A DNA stretch of 64,000 nucleotides from Colletes latitarsis (GCF_051014445.1 NW_027488367.1:26583501-26647500); one strand, 5' to 3'; shown: positions 25,890-41,157, counted from the first letter of the stretch. The notes: generated from the letters alone by a model not told the origin. Numbers and translations: made by a program.

Positions 25890-28320
25890 ACTCATACTTT
25901 CGCATTTTTCACATACTTGTTGAACGGATCCTGGGTCTTTTCTGGTTTGGATCACGTAGTAATGTGGTACCACACTGAAACATTCAATTAAACCTGGTCT
26001 TGATAAATATTTTAGAGGATAACGCATGTTAGGTTTGGGTTTGGTCTAGGATTTGCCCTCATCAGGCTCATACTTTCGCATATTTCTCATACTTCATGGC
26101 TAGATCCTGGGCTATTTCTGGATTGGATCACGTAGTAATGTGGTACCACACTGAAACTGTCAATTAAACCTGGTTTCGATCAATATTTTAGAGAATAATT
26201 CATGTTAGGTCTAGGTTAGGTCTGGGATTTGCTCTCATCAGGCTCATTCTTTCGCATATTTTTCATACATGTAGAACAGATCCTGGGTTTTTTCTGTTTT
26301 GGATCACGTAGTAATGAAGTACAACACTGAAACAGTCAATTAAACCTGGTTTCCATCAATATTTTACAGAGTAACGCATGTTAAGTCTGGGTTAGGTCTA
26401 GGATTTGCCCTCATCAGGCTCATTCTTTCGCATATTTCTCATACTTCATGGCTAGATCCTGGGCTTTTTCTGGATTGCATCACGTAGTAATGAAGTACAA
26501 CACTGAAACAGTCAACTAAACCTGGTTTCGATCAATATTTTAGAGAATAATTCATGTTAGGTCTAGGTTAGGTCTGGGATTTGCTCTCATCAGGCTCATT
26601 CTTTCGCATATTTCTCATACTTGATGGCTAGATCCTGGTCTTTTTCTGGATTGCATCACGTAGTAATGTGGGACCACACTGAAACAGTCAATTAAACCAG
26701 GTTTCGATCAATATTTTAGAGAATAATTCATGTTAGGTCTAGGTTAGGTCTGGGATTTGCTCTCATCAGGCTCATTCTTTCGCATATTTCTCATACATGT
26801 AGAACAGATCCTGGGTTTTTTCTGTTCTGGATCACGTAGTAATGTGGGACCACACTGAAACAATCAATTAAACCTGGTCTTGATAAATATTTTAGAGGAT
26901 AACGCATGTTAGGTCTGGGTGAGGTCTAGGATTTGCCATCATCAGGCTCATACATTCGCATATTGCTCATACTTCATGGCTAGATCCTGGGCTGTTTCTG
27001 GATTGTATCACGTAGTAATGTGGTACCACGCTGAAACAGTCAATTAAACCTGGTTTCGATCAATATCTTAGAGGATAACGCAAGTTAGGTCTGGGATAGG
27101 TCTGGGATTTGCCCTCATCAGGCTCATACTTTTGCGTTTTTCACATAGTTGTTGAACAGATCCTGGGCTGTTTCTGGATTGTATCACGTAGTAATGTGGC
27201 ACCACACTGAAATAATCAATTAAACCTGGTCTTGATAAATATTTTAGAGGATAACGCATGTTAGGTCTGGGTTAGGTCTAGGATTTGCCATCATCAGGCT
27301 CATACTTTCGCATATTGCTCATACTTCATGGCTAGATCCTGGGCTGTTTCTGGATTGTATCACGTAGTAATGTGGGACCACACTGAAACAATCAATTAAA
27401 CCTGGTCTTGATAAATATTTTAGAGGATAACGCATGTTAGGTCTGGGTTAGGTCTAGGATTTGCCCTCATCAGGCTCATACTTTCGCATATTTCTCATAC
27501 TTGATGGCTAGATCCTGGGCTTTTTATGGATTGCATCACGTAGTAATGAAGTACAACACTGAAACAGTCAATTAAACCTGGTTTCGATCAATATTTTAGA
27601 GAATAATTCATGTTAGGTCTAGGTTAGGTCTGGGATTTGCTCTCATCAGGCTCATTCTTTCGCATATTTCTCATACTTGGTGGCTAGATCCTGGGCTTTT
27701 TCTGGATCGCATCACGTAGTATTGAAGTACAACACTGAAACAGTCAATTAAACCTGGTTTCGATCAATATTTTAGAGGATAACGCAAGTTAGGACTGGGA
27801 TAGGTCTGGGATTTGCCCTCATCAGGCTCATACTTTCGCGTTTTTCACATACTTGTTGAGCAGATCCTGGGTTTTTTCTGGTGTGGATCACGTAGTAGTG
27901 TGGTACCACACTGAAACAGTCCATTAAACCTGGTTTGGATGAATAGTTTAGAGGATAACGCATGTTAGGTCTAGGTTAGGTCTGGGATTTTCACTCATCA
28001 GACTCATACTTTCGCATTCTTCACATACTTGTTGAACGGATCCTGGGTTTTTTCTGGTGTGGATCGCGTAGTAATGTGGTACCACACTGAAACATTCAAT
28101 TAAACCTAGTCTTGATAAATATTTTAGAGGATAACGCTTGTTAGGTCTGGGTTAGGTCTAGGATTTGCCCTCATCATGCTTCTACTTTCGCAATATTTCT
28201 CATACTTCATGGCTAGATCCTGGGCTGTTTCTAGATTGTATCACGTAGTAAAGTGGTACCACGCTGAAACAGTCAATTAAACCTGGTTTCGATCAATACT
28301 TTAGAGGATAACGCATGTTA
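25890..28320. repeat. Domain 2 duplication, upstream copy (right part)
   Basis: Two stretches match the 33.46-35.39 kb region. About 25,890-26,350 pairs with 33,464-33,924 at +7,574 (TGTTAGGTTTGGGTTTGG at 26,027 and 33,601). About 27,068-28,320 pairs with 34,114-35,367 at +7,046. The 528 bp change in offset is three monomers. The offset of 7,046 bp is 40 monomers, close to the 41-monomer period of domain 3, and the same variants (TTTTGCGTTTTTCACATA, GTGTGGATCACG) reappear there, so this looks like an older form of that unit. Confidence 0.75.
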
Positions 28321-30002
28321 GGTCTGGGATAGATCTAGGATTTGCCCTCATCAGGCTCTTACTTTCGCACATTTCTCATACTTCATGGCTAGATGCTGGG
28401 CTATTTCTGGATTGGATCACATAGTAAAGTGGTACCACACTGAAACATTCTATGAAACATGGTCTGGATAAATATTTTAGAGGATAACGCAAGTTAGGAC
28501 TGGGATAGGTCTGGGATTTGCCCTAATCAGACTCATACTTTCGCACACTTCACATACTCGTTGAACTGATCCTGGGTTATTTTCTGGTTTAGATCACATA
28601 GTAATGTGGTACCACACTGAAACAGTCGATTAAACCAGGCTTCGATCAATATTTTTGAGGATAACGCATGTTAGGTCTGGGTTAGGTCTGGGATTTGCTC
28701 TCATCAGGCTCATTCTTTCGCATATTTCTCATACTTGATGGCTAGATCCTGGGCTTTTTCTGGATCGCATCACGTGGTAATGAAGTACAACACTGAAACA
28801 GTCAATTAAACCAGGTTTCCATCAATATTTTAGAGGATAACGCATGTTAGGTCTAGGTTAGGTCTGGGATTTTCACTCATCAGACTCATACTTTCGCATA
28901 TTTCTCATACTTGTTGAACGGATCCTGGGATTTTTCTGGTTTGGTTCACGTAGTAATGTGGTACCGCACTGAAACAGTCGACTAAACCTGGTTTCGATCA
29001 ATATTTTAGAGGATAACACAAGTTAGGTCTGGGATAGGTCTGGGATTTGACCTCATCAGACTCATACTTTCGCGTTTTTCACATACTTGTTGAACAGATC
29101 CTGGGTTTTTTCTGGTTTGGATCACGTAGTACTGTGGTACCACACTGAAACAGTCGATTAAACCAGGTTTCGATCAATATTTTTGAGGATAACGCATGTT
29201 AGGTCTAGGTTAGGTCTGGGATTTGCTCTCATCAGGCTCATTCTTTCGCATATTTCTCATACTTGATGGCTAGATCCTTGTCTTTTTCTGGATTGCATCA
29301 CGTAGTAATGTGGGACCACACTGAAACAGTCAATTAAACCTGGTTTCGATCAATATTTTAGAGAATAATTCATGTTAGGTCTAGGTTAGGTCTGGGATTT
29401 TCACTCATCAGACTCATACTTTCGCATTCTTCACATACTTGTTGAACGGGTCCTGGCTTTTTTCTGGTTTGGATCACGTAGTAATGTGGTACCACACTGA
29501 AACAATCAATTAAACATGATCTTGATAAATATTTTAGAGGATAACGCATGTTAGGTCCGGGTTAGGTCTAGGATTTGCTCTCATCAGGCTCATACTTTCG
29601 CATATTTCTCATACTTCATGGCTAGATCCTGGGCTGTTTCTGGATTGTATCACGTAGTAATGTGGTACAACGCTGAAACGGTCAATTAAACCTGGTTTCG
29701 ATCAATATTTTAGAGGATAACGCAAATTAGGTCTGGGATAGGTCTAGGATTTGCCCTCATCAGGCTCTTACTTTCGCATATTTCTCATACTTCATGGCTA
29801 GATCCTGGGCTATTTATGGATTGGATCACGTAGTAAAGTGGTACCACACTGAAACATTCAATGAAACCTGGTCTGGATAAAAATTTTAGAGGATAACGCA
29901 TCTTAGGTCTGGGTTAGGTCTAAGATTTGCCCTCGTCAGGCTCACAGTTTAGCGTTTTTCACATACTTCTAAAACAGATCCTGGGCTTTCTCTGGTTTGG
30001 AT

Positions 30003-32503
30003 CACGAAGTAGTGTGGTACCACACTGAAACAGTCCACTAAACCTGGTTTCGCTCAATATTTTAGAGGATAACGCATGTTAGGTCTAGGTTAGGTCTAGG
30101 ATTTGCCCTCATCAGGCTCATACTTTCGCATATTTCTCATACTTCATGGCTAGATCCTGGGCTGTTTCTGTATTGTATCACGTAGTAATGTGGTACCACG
30201 CTGAAACAGTCGATTAAACCTGGTTTCGATCAATATTTTAGAGGATAACACAAGTTAAGTCTGGGATAGGTCAGGGATTTGAACTCATCAGACTCATACT
30301 TTCGCGTTTTTCACATACTTGTTGAACAGATCCTGGGTTATTTTCTGGTTTTGATCACATAGTAATATGGTACCACACAGAAACAGTCGATTAAACCAGG
30401 CTTCGATCAATATTTTTGAGGATAACGCATGTTAGGTCTAGGTTAGGCCTGGGATTTTCACTCATCGGACTCATACTTTCGCATTCTTCACATACTTGTT
30501 GAACGGATCCTTGGTTTTTTCTGGTTTGGATCACGTAGTAATGTGGGACCACACTGAAGCAGTCAATTAAACCTGGTTTCGATCAATATTTTAGAGAATA
30601 ATCCATGTCAGGTCTAGGTTAGGTCTGGGATTTGCTCTCATCAGGCTCATTCTTTCGCATATTTCTCATACTTGATGGCTAGATCCTGGGCTTTTTCTGG
30701 TTTGGATCACGTAGTAATGTGGGACCACACTGAAACAATCAATTAAACCTGGTCTTGATAAATATTTTAGAGGATAACGCATGCTAGGTCTGTGTTAGGA
30801 TTAGGATTTGCCCTCAACAGGCTCATACTTTCGCATATTTCTCATACTTGATGGCTAGATCCTGGGTTATTTCTGGTTTGGATCACGTAGTAATGTGGTA
30901 CCACACTGAAACAGTCGATTAAACCTGGTTTCGATCAATATTTTAGAGGATAACGCAAGTTAAGTCTGGGATTGGTCTGGGATTTGACCTCATCAGACTC
31001 ATACTTTCGCACACTTCACATACTCGTTGAACAGATCCTGGGTTATTTTCTGGTTGGGATCACATAGTAATGTGGTACCACACTGAAACAGTCGATTAAA
31101 CTAGGTTTCGATCAATATTATTGAGGATAACGCATGTTAGGTCTAGGTCAGGCCTGGGATTTTCACTCACCAGACTCATACTTTCGCATTCTTCACATAC
31201 TTGTTGAACGGATCCTGGGTTTTTTCTGGTTTGGATCACGTAGTAATGAAGTACCACACTGACACGGTCAATTAAACCTGGTTTCGATCAATATTTTAGA
31301 GGATAAGGCAAGTTATGTCTGGGATGGGTCTGTGATTTGCCCTCATCAGGCTCATACTTTCGCATTCTTCACATACTTGTTGAACTGATCCTGGGTTTTT
31401 TCAGGTTTGGATCACGTAGTAATGTGGTACCACACTGAAACGGTCAATTAAACCTGGTACCGATCAATATTTTAGAGGATAACGCAAGTTAGGTCTGGGA
31501 TAGGTCTGGGATTTGACCTCATCAGACTCAAGCTTTCGCACACTACACATACTCGTTGAACAGATCCTGGGTTATTTTCAGGTTTGGATCACATAGTAAT
31601 GTGGTACCACACTGAAACAGTCGATTAAACCAGGTTTCGATCAATATTTTAGAGGAGAACGCATGTTAGGTCTAGGTTAGGCCTGGGATTTTCACTCATC
31701 ACACTCATACTTTCGCATTCTTCACATTCTTGTTGAACGGATCCTGGGTTTTTTCTGGTTTGGATCACGTAGTAATGTGGGACCACACTTAAACAGTCAA
31801 TTAAACCTGGTTTCGATCAATATTTTAGAGAATAATTCATGTTAGGTCTAGGTTAGGTCTGGGATTTGCTCTCATCAGGCTCATTCTTTCGCATATTTCT
31901 CATACTTCATGGCTAGATCCTGGGCTGTTTCTGGATTGTATCACGTAGTAATGTGGTACCACGCTGAAACAGTCAATTAAACCTGGTTTCGATCAATATT
32001 TTAGAGAATAACGCAAGTTAGGTCTGGGATAGGTCTAGGATTTGCCCTCATCAGGCTCTTACTTTCGCATATTTCTCATACTTCATGGCTAGATCCTGGG
32101 CTATTTCTGGATTGGATCACGTAGTAAAGTGGTACCACACTGAAACAGTCGATTAAACCAGGTTTCGATCAATATTTTAGAGGATAACGCATGTTAGGTC
32201 TAGGTTAGGCCTGGGATTTTCACTCATCAGACTCATACTTTCGCATTCTTCACATACTTGTTGAACGGATCCTGGGTTTTTTCTGGTTTGGATCACGTAG
32301 TAATGTGGTACCACACTGAAACGGTCAATTAAACCTGGTTTCGATCAATATTTTAGAGGATAACGCAAGTTAGGTCTGGGATAGGTCTGGGATTTGCCCT
32401 CATCAGGCTCATACTTTCGCATTCTTCACATACTTGTTGAACTGATCCTGGGTTTTTTCTGGTTTGGATCACGTAGTAATGTGGTACCACACTGAAACAG
32501 TCG
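30003..32503. repeat. Domain 2 duplication, downstream copy (left part)
   Basis: The partner of 18,737-21,940. Its right end passes, inside one monomer near 32,490-32,500, into sequence matching 22,981 onward (GTCGATTAAATCTGG at both). It therefore skips about 1.05 kb of the upstream copy, the stretch that contains the retroposon. Confidence 0.8.
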
Positions 32504-35500
32504 ATTAAATCTGGTTTCGATGAATATTTTAGAGGATAACGCAACTTAAGTCTGGGAATGGTCCGGGATTTGACCTCATCAGACTCATACTTTCGCACAC
32601 TTCACATACTCGTTGAACAGATCCTGGGTTATTTTCTGGTTTGGATCACATAGTAATGTGGTACCTCACTGAAACAGTCGATTAAACCAGGTTTCGATCA
32701 ATATTTTTGAGGATAACGCATGTTAGGTCTAGGTTAGGCCTGGGATTTGACCTCATCAGACTCATACTTTCGCATTCTTCACATACTTGTTGAACGGATT
32801 CTGGGTTTTTTCTGGTTTGGTTCACGTAGTAATGTGGGACAACACTGAAACAGTCAATTAAACCTGGTTTCGATCAATATTTTAAAGAATAATTCATGTT
32901 AGGTCTAGGTTAGGTCTGGGATTTGCTCTCATCAGGCTCATTGTTTCGCATATTTCTCATACTTGATGGCTAGATCCTGGGCTTTTTCTGGATTGCATCA
33001 CGTAGTAATGAAGTACAACACTGAAACAGTCAACTAAACCTGGTTTCGATCAATATTTTAGAGAATAATTCATGTTAGGTCTAGGTTAGGTCTGGGATTT
33101 GCTCTCATCAGGCTCATTGTTTCGCATATTTCTCATACTTGATGGCTAGATCCTGGGCTTTTTCTGGATTGCATCACGTAGTAATGAAGTACAACACTGA
33201 AACAGTCAACTAAACCTGGTTTCGATCAATATTTTAGAGAATAATTCATGTTAGGTCTAGGTTAGGCCTGGGATTTGACCTCATCAGACTCATACTTTCG
33301 CATTCTTCACATACTTGTTGAACGGATTCTGGGTTTTTTCTGGTTTGGTTCACGTAGTAATGTGGGACAACACTGAAACAGTCAATTGAACCTGGTCTTG
33401 ATAAATATTTTAGAGGATAACGCATGTTAGGTCTGGGTTAGGTCTAGGATTTGCCCACATCAGACTCATACTTTCGCATTCTTCACATACTTGTTGAACG
33501 GATCCTGGGTCTTTTCTGGTTTGGATCACGTAGTAATGTGGTACCACACTGAAACATTCAATTAAACCTGGTCTTGATAAATATTTTAGAGGATAACGCA
33601 TGTTAGGTTTGGGTTTGGTCTAGGATTTGCCCTCATCAGGCTCATACTTTCGCATATTTCTCATACTTCATGGCTAGATCCTGGGCTATTTCTGGATTGG
33701 ATCACGTAGTAATGTGGTACCACACTGAAACTGTCAATTAAACCTGGTTTCGATCAATATTTTAGAGAATAATTCATGTTAGGTCTAGGTTAGGTCTGGG
33801 ATTTGCTCTCATCAGGCTCATTCTTTCGCATATTTTTCATACATGTAGAACAGATCCTGGGTTTTTTCTGTTTTGGATCACGTAGTAATGAAGTACAACA
33901 CTGAAACAGTCAATTAAACCTGGTTTCGATCAATATTTTAGAGAATAATTCATGTTAGGTCTAGGTTAGGTCTGGGATTTGCTCTTATCAGGCTCATTCT
34001 TTCGCATATTTCTCATACTTGATGGCTAGATCCTGGGCTTTTTCTGGATTGCATAACGTAGTAATGAAGTACAACACTGAAATAGTCAATTAAACCTGGT
34101 TTCGATCAATATTTTAGAGGATAACGCAAGTTAGGTCTGGGATAGGTCTGGGATTTGCCCTCATCAGGCTCATACTTTTGCGTTTTTCACATAGTTGTTG
34201 AACAGATCCTGGGCTGTTTCTGGATTGTATCACGTAGTAATGTGGCACCACACTGAAATAATCAATTAAACCTGGTCTTGATAAATATTTTAGAGGATAA
34301 CGCATGTTAGGTCTGGGTTAGGTCTAGGATTTGCCATCATCAGGCTCATACTTTCGCATATTGCTCATACTTCATGGCTAGATCCTGGGCTGTTTCTGGA
34401 TTGTATCACGTAGTAATGTGGGACCACACTGAAACAATCAATTAAACCTGGTCTTGATAAATATTTTAGAGGATAACGCATGTTAGGTCTGGGTTAGGTC
34501 TAGGATTTGCCCTCATCAGGCTCATACTTTCGCATATTTCTCATACTTGATGGCTAGATCCTGGGCTTTTTATGGATTGCATCACGTAGTAATGAAGTAC
34601 AACACTGAAACAGTCAATTAAACCTGGTTTCGATCAATATTTTAGAGAATAATTCATGTTAGGTCTAGGTTAGGTCTGGGATTTGCTCTCATCAGGCTCA
34701 TTCTTTCGCATATTTCTCATACTTGGTGGCTAGATCCTGGGCTTTTTCTGGATCGCATCACGTAGTATTGAAGTACAATTCTGAAACAGTCAATTAAACC
34801 TGGTTTCGATCAATATTTTAGAGGATAACGCAAGTTAGGACTGGGATAGGTCTGGGATTTGCCCTCATCAGGCTCATACTTTCGCGTTTTTCACATACTT
34901 GTTGAGCAGATCCTGGGTTTTTTCTGGTGTGGATCACGTAGTAGTGTGGTACCACACTGAAACAGTCCATTAAACCTGGTTTGGATGAATAGTTTAGAGG
35001 ATAACGCATGTTAGGTCTAGGTTAGGTCTGGGATTTTCACTCATCAGACTCATACTTTCGCATTCTTCACATACTTGTTGAACGGATCCTGGGTTTTTTC
35101 TGGTGTGGATCGCGTAGTAATGTGGTACCACACTGAAACATTAAAATTAAACCTAGTCTTGATAAATATTTTAGAGGATAACGCTTGTTAGGTCTGGGTT
35201 AGGTCTAGGAATTGCCCTCATCATGCTTCTACTTTCGCAATATTTCTCATACTTCATGGCTAGATCCTGGGCTATTTCTGGATTGTATCACGTAGTAAAG
35301 TGGTACCACGCTGAAACAGTCAATTAAACCTGGTTTCGATCAATACTTTAGAGGATAACGCATGTTAGGTCTGGGATAGATCTAGGATTTGCCCTCATCA
35401 TGCTTCTACTTTCGCAATATTTCTCATACTTCATGGCTAGATCCTGGGCTGTTTCTGGATTGTATCACGTAGTAAAGTGGTACCACGCTGAAACAGTCAA

Positions 35501-38280
35501 TTAAACCTGGTTTCGATCAATACTTTAGAGGATAACGCATGTTAGGTCTGGGATAGATCTAGGATTTGCCCTTATCAGGCTCTTACTTTCGCACATTTCT
35601 CATACTTGATGGCTAGATCCTGGGCTTTTTCTGGATCGCATCACGTGGTAATGAAGTACAACACTGAAACAGTCAATTAAACCAGGTTTCCATCAATATT
35701 TTAGAGGATAACGCATGTTAGGTCTAGGTTAGGTCTGGGATTTTCACTCATCAGACTCATACTTTCGCATATTTCTCATACTTCATGGCTGGATCCTGGG
35801 CTGTTTCTGGATTGTATCCCGTAGTAATGTGGGACCACACTGAAACAATCAATTAAACCTGGTCTTGATAAATATTTTAATGGATAGCGCATGTTAGGTC
35901 TGGGATAGGTCTGCGATTTGCCCTAATCAGACTCATACTTTCGCACACTTCACATACTTGTTGAACGGATCCTGGGATTTTTCTGGTTTGGATCACGTAG
36001 TAATGTGGTACCGCACTGAAACAGTCGACTAAACCTGGTTTCGATCAATATTTTAGAGGATAACACAAATTAGGTCTGGGATAGGTCTGGGATTTGACCT
36101 CATCAGACTCATACTTTCGCGTTTTTCACATACTTGTTGAACAGATCCTGGGTTTTTTCTGGTTTGGATCACGTAGTAGTGTGGTACCACACTGAAACAG
36201 TCGATTAAACCAGGTTTCGATCAATATTTTTGAGGATAACGCATGTTAGGTCTGGGTTAGGTCTAGGATTTGCTCTCGTCAGGCTCATACTTTCGCATAT
36301 TTCTCATACCTCATGGCTGGATCCTGGGCTTTTTATGGATTGCATCACGTAGTAATGAAGTACAACACTGAAACAGTCAATTAAACCTGGTTTCGATCAA
36401 TATTTTAAAGGATAACGTTAGTTAGGACTGGGATAGGTCTGGGATTTGCCCTCATCAGGCTCATACTTTTGCGTTTTTCACATACTTGTTGAACAGATCC
36501 TGGGCTGTTTCTGGATTGTATCACGTAGTAATGTGGCACCACACTGAAATAATCAATTAAACCTGGTCTTGATAAATATTTTAGAGGATAACGCATGTTA
36601 GGTCTGGGTTAGGTCAAGGATTTGCCATCATCACGCTCATACTTTCGCATATTGCTCATACTTCATGGCTAGATCCTGGGCTGTTTCTGGATTGTATCAC
36701 GTAGTAATGTGGGACCACACTGAAACAATCAATTAAACCTGCTCTTGATAAATATTTTAGAGGAGAACGCATGTTAGGTCTGGGTTAGGTCTAGGATTTG
36801 CCATCATCAGGCTCATACTTTCGCATATTTCTCATACTTGATGGCTAGATCCTGGGCTTTTTATGGATTGCATCACGTAGTAATGAAGTACAACACTGAA
36901 ACAGTCAATTAAACCTGGTTTCGATCAATATTTTAAAGGATAACGTTAGTTAGGACTGGGATAGGTCTGGGATTTGCCCTCATCAGGCTCATACTTTCGC
37001 GTTTTTCACATACTTGTTGAGCGGATCCTGGGTTTTTTCTGGTGTGGATCACGTAGTAGTGTGGTACCACACTGAAACAGTCCATTAAACCTGGTTTGGA
37101 TGAATAGTTTAGAGGATAACGCATGTTAGGTCTAGGTTAGGTCTGGGATTTTCACTCATCAGACTCATACTTTCACATTCTTCACATACTTGTTGAACAG
37201 ATGCTGGGATATTTTCTGGTTTGGATCACATAGTAATGTGGTACCACTCTGGGACAGTCGATTAAACCAGGTTTCGATCAATATCTTAGAGAATAATTCA
37301 TGTTAGGTCTAGGTTAGGTCTGGGATTTACTCTCATCAGGCTCATTCTTTCTTATATTACTCATACTTGATGGCTAGATCCTGGGCTTTTTCTGGATTGG
37401 ATCACGTAGTAATGTGGGACCACACTGAAACAATCAATTAAACCGGGTCTTGATAAATATTTTAGAGGATAGCGCAAGTTAGGTCTGGGATAGGTCTAGG
37501 ATTTGCCCTCATCATGCTTCTACTTTCGCATTCTTCACATACTTGTTGAACGGATCCTGGGTTTTTTCTGGTGTGGATCGCGAAGTAATGTGGTACCACA
37601 CTGAAACATTCAATTAAACCTAGTCTTGATAAATATTTTAGAGGATAACGCTTGTTAGGTCTGGGTTAGGTCTAGGATTTGCCCTCATCATACTTCTACT
37701 TTCGCAATATTTCTCATACTTCATGGCTAGATGCTGGGCTATTTCTGGATTGGATCACATAGTAAAGTGGTACCACACTGAAACATTCAATGAAACATGG
37801 TCTGGATAAATATTTTAGAGGATAACGCAAGTTAGGTCTGGGTTAGGTCTGGGATTTTCACTCATCAGACTCATACTTTCACATTCTTCACATACTTGTT
37901 GAACAGATGCTGGGATATTTTCTGGTTTGGATCACATAGTAATGTGGTACCACTCTGGTACAGTCGATTAAACCAGGTTTCGATCAATATCTTAGAGAAT
38001 AATTCATGTTAGGTCTAGGTTAGGTCTGGGATTTACTCTCATCAGGCTCATTCTTTCTTATATTACTCATACTTGATGGCTAGATCCTGGGCTTTTTCTG
38101 GATTGGATCACGTAGTAATGTGGGACCACACTGAAACAATCAATTAAACCGGGTCTTGATAAATATTTTAGAGGATAGCGCAAGTTAGGTCTGGGATAGG
38201 TCTGGGATTTGCCCTAATCAGACTCATACTTTCACATATTTCTCATACTTGATGGCTAGATCCTGGGCTTTTTCTGGATC

Positions 38281-38300
38281 GCATCACGTAGAAACAGTCG
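38281..38300. repeat. Short monomer marker: 18 bp deletion across the palindrome, copy 1
   Basis: GCATCACGTAGAAACAGTCG, where the normal monomer has 18 further bases (TAATGTGGTACCACACTG) between CACGTAG and AAACAGTCG. It removes the GTGGTACCAC palindrome and leaves a ~158 bp monomer. It serves as a phase marker for the 41-monomer repeat. Confidence 0.9.
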
Positions 38301-38340
38301 ATTAAACCAGGTTTCGATCAATATTTTTGAGGATAACGCA

Positions 38341-39373
38341 TGTTAGGTCTGGGTTAGGTCTGGGATTTGCTCTCATCAGGCTCATTCTTTCGCATATTTC
38401 TCATACTTGATGGCTAGATCCTGGGCTTTTTCTGGATCGCATCACGTGGTAATGAAGTACAACACTGAAACAGTCAATTAAACCAGGTTTCCATCAATAT
38501 TTTAGAGGATAACGCATGTTAGGTCTAGGTTAGGTCTGGGATTTTCACTCATCAGACTCATACTTTCGCATATTTCTCATACTTCATGGCTGGATCCTGG
38601 GCTGTTTCTGGATTGTATCCCGTAGTAATGTGGGACCACACTGAAACAATCAATTAAACCTGGTCTTGATAAATATTTTAATGGATAGCGCATGTTAGGT
38701 CTGGGATAGGTCTGCGATTTGCCCTTATCAGACTCATACTTTCGCACACTTCACATACTTGTTGAACGGATCCTGGGATTTTTCTGGTTTGGATCACGTA
38801 GTAATGTGGTACCGCACTGAAACAGTAGACTAAACCTGGTTTCGATCAATATTTTAGAGGATAACACAAATTAGGTCTGGGATAGGTCTGGGATTTGACC
38901 TCATCAGGCTCATACTTTCGCGTTTTTCACATACTTGTTCAACAGATCCTGGGTTTTTTCTGGTTTGGATCACGTAGTAGTGTGGTACCACACTGAAGCA
39001 GTCGATTAAACCAGGTTTCGATCAATATTTTTGAGGATAACGCATGTTAGGTCTGGGTTAGGTCTAGGATTTGCTCTCGCCAGGCTCATACTTTCGCATA
39101 TTTCTCATACCTCATGGCTGGATCGTGGGCTGTTTCTGGATTGTATCACGTAGTAATGTGGTACCACACTGAAACAGTCAATTAAACCAGGTTTCGATCA
39201 ATATTTTTGAGGATAACGCATGTTAGGTCTGGGTTAGGTCTAGGATTTGCTCTCGTCAGGCTCATACTTTCGCATATTTCTCATACCTCATGGCTGGATC
39301 CTGGGCTGTTTCTGGATTGTATCACGTAGTAATGTGGTACCACGCTGAAACAGTCAATTAAACCTGGTTTCGA
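38341..39373. repeat. Nested sub-repeat inside the 41-monomer unit, first occurrence
   Basis: About 1.03 kb that recurs at 41,158-42,190 inside the same 41-monomer unit, 2,817 bp (16 monomers) downstream. Shared markers are CACGTGGTAATGAAG (38,443 and 41,260), GTATCCCGTAGTAATG and TTTTAATGGATAGCGC. A related block also lies left of the unit near 35,580-36,300. The unit thus arose partly by internal duplication before it was amplified. Confidence 0.8.
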
Positions 39374-41157
39374 TGAATATTTTAGAGAATAATTCATGTT
39401 ATGTCTAGGTTAGGTCTAGGATTTACTCTCATCAGGCTCATTCTTTCGCATATTACTCACACTTGATGGCTAGATCCTGGGCTGATTCTGGATTGGATCA
39501 CGTAGTAATGTGGGAACACACTGAAACAATCAAATAAACCTCGTCTTGATAAATATTTTAGAGGATAGCGCATGTTAGGTCTGGGATAGGTCTGGGATTC
39601 GCCCTAATCAGGCTCATACTTTCACGTTTTTCACGTACTTGTTGAACTGATCCTGGGTCTTTTCTGGCTTGGATCACGTAGTAATGTGGTACCACACTGA
39701 AACAGTCGATTAAACCTGGTTTCGATCAATATTTTAGAGGATAACGCAAGTTAGATATGGGATAGGTCTGGGATTTGACCTCATCAGACTCATACTTTCG
39801 CACCCTTCACATACTCGTTGAGCAGATCCTGGGTTTTTTCTGGTTTGGATCACGTAGTAATGTGGTACCACACTGAAACAGTCGACTAAACCTGGTTTCG
39901 ATCAATATTTTAGAGGATAACACAAGTTAGGTCTGGGATAGGTCTGGGATTTGACCTCATCAGACTCATACTTTCGCGTTTTTCACATACTTGTGGAACA
40001 GATCCTGGGTTTTTTCTGGTTTGGATCACGTAGTAGTGTGGTACCACACTGAAACAGTGCATTAAACCAGGTTTCGATCAATATTTTAGAGGATAACGCA
40101 TGTTAGGTCTGGGTTAGGTCTAGGATTTGCCCTCATCAGGCTCATACTTTCGCATATTTCTCATACTTCATGGCTGGATCCTGGGCTGTTTCTGGATTGT
40201 ATCACGTACTAATGTGGTACCACGCTGAAACAGTCAATTAAACCTGGTTTCGATGAATATTTTTGAGGATAACGCATGTTAGGTCTGGGTTAGGTCTAGG
40301 ATTTGCTCTCGTCAGGCTCATACTTTCGCATATTTCTCATACCTCATGGCTGGATCCTGGGCTGTTTCTGGATTGTATCACGTAGTAATGTGGTACCACG
40401 CTGAAACTGTCAATTAAACCTGGTTTCGATCAATATTTTAGAGAATAATTCATGTTATGTCTAGGTTAGGTCTAGGATTTACTCTCATCAGGCTCATTCT
40501 TTCGCATATTACTCACACTTGATGGCTAGATCCTGGGCTTTTTCTGGATTGGATCACGTAGTAATGTGGGACCACACTGAAACAATCAAATAAACCTCGT
40601 CTTGATAAATATTTTAGAGGATAGCGCATGTTAGGTCTGGGGTAGGTCTGGGATTTGCCCTAATCAGACTCATACTTTCGCACACTTCACATACTCGTTG
40701 AACTGATCCTGGGTTATTTTCTGGTTTGGATCACATAGAAGTGTGGTACCACACTGAAACAGTCGATTAAACCAGGTTTCGATCAATATTTTTGAGGATA
40801 ACGCATGTTAGGTTTGGGTTAGGTCTAGGATTTGCTCTCGTCAGGCTCATACTTTCGCATATTTCTCATACTTCATGGCTAGATCCTGGGCTATTTCTGG
40901 ATTGGATCACGTAGTAATGTGGTACCACACTGAAACATTCAATTAAACCTGGTCTTGATAAATATTTTAGAGGATAACGCATGTTAGGTTTGAGTTAGGT
41001 CTAGGATTTGCCCTCATCAGGCTGATACTTTCGCATATTTCTCATACTTCATGGATAGATCCTGGGCTGTTTCTGGATTGGATCACGTAGTAATGTGGTA
41101 CCACGCTGAAACAGTCAATTAAACCAGGTTTCGATGAATATTTTTGAGGATAACGCA

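Larger units (their letters stand above)
15830..36440. repeat. Domain 2: diverged satellite with large patchy duplication
   Basis: Monomers remain ~176 bp but neighbours and distant copies differ more than in domains 1 and 3. A subtype with GAGAATAATTCATGTT replacing GAGGATAACGCATGTT becomes common. A large duplication with internal monomer gains and losses relates 18.7-28.3 kb to 30.0-35.4 kb. The domain holds the only non-satellite insertion of the window. No gene is seen in it. Confidence 0.8.
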
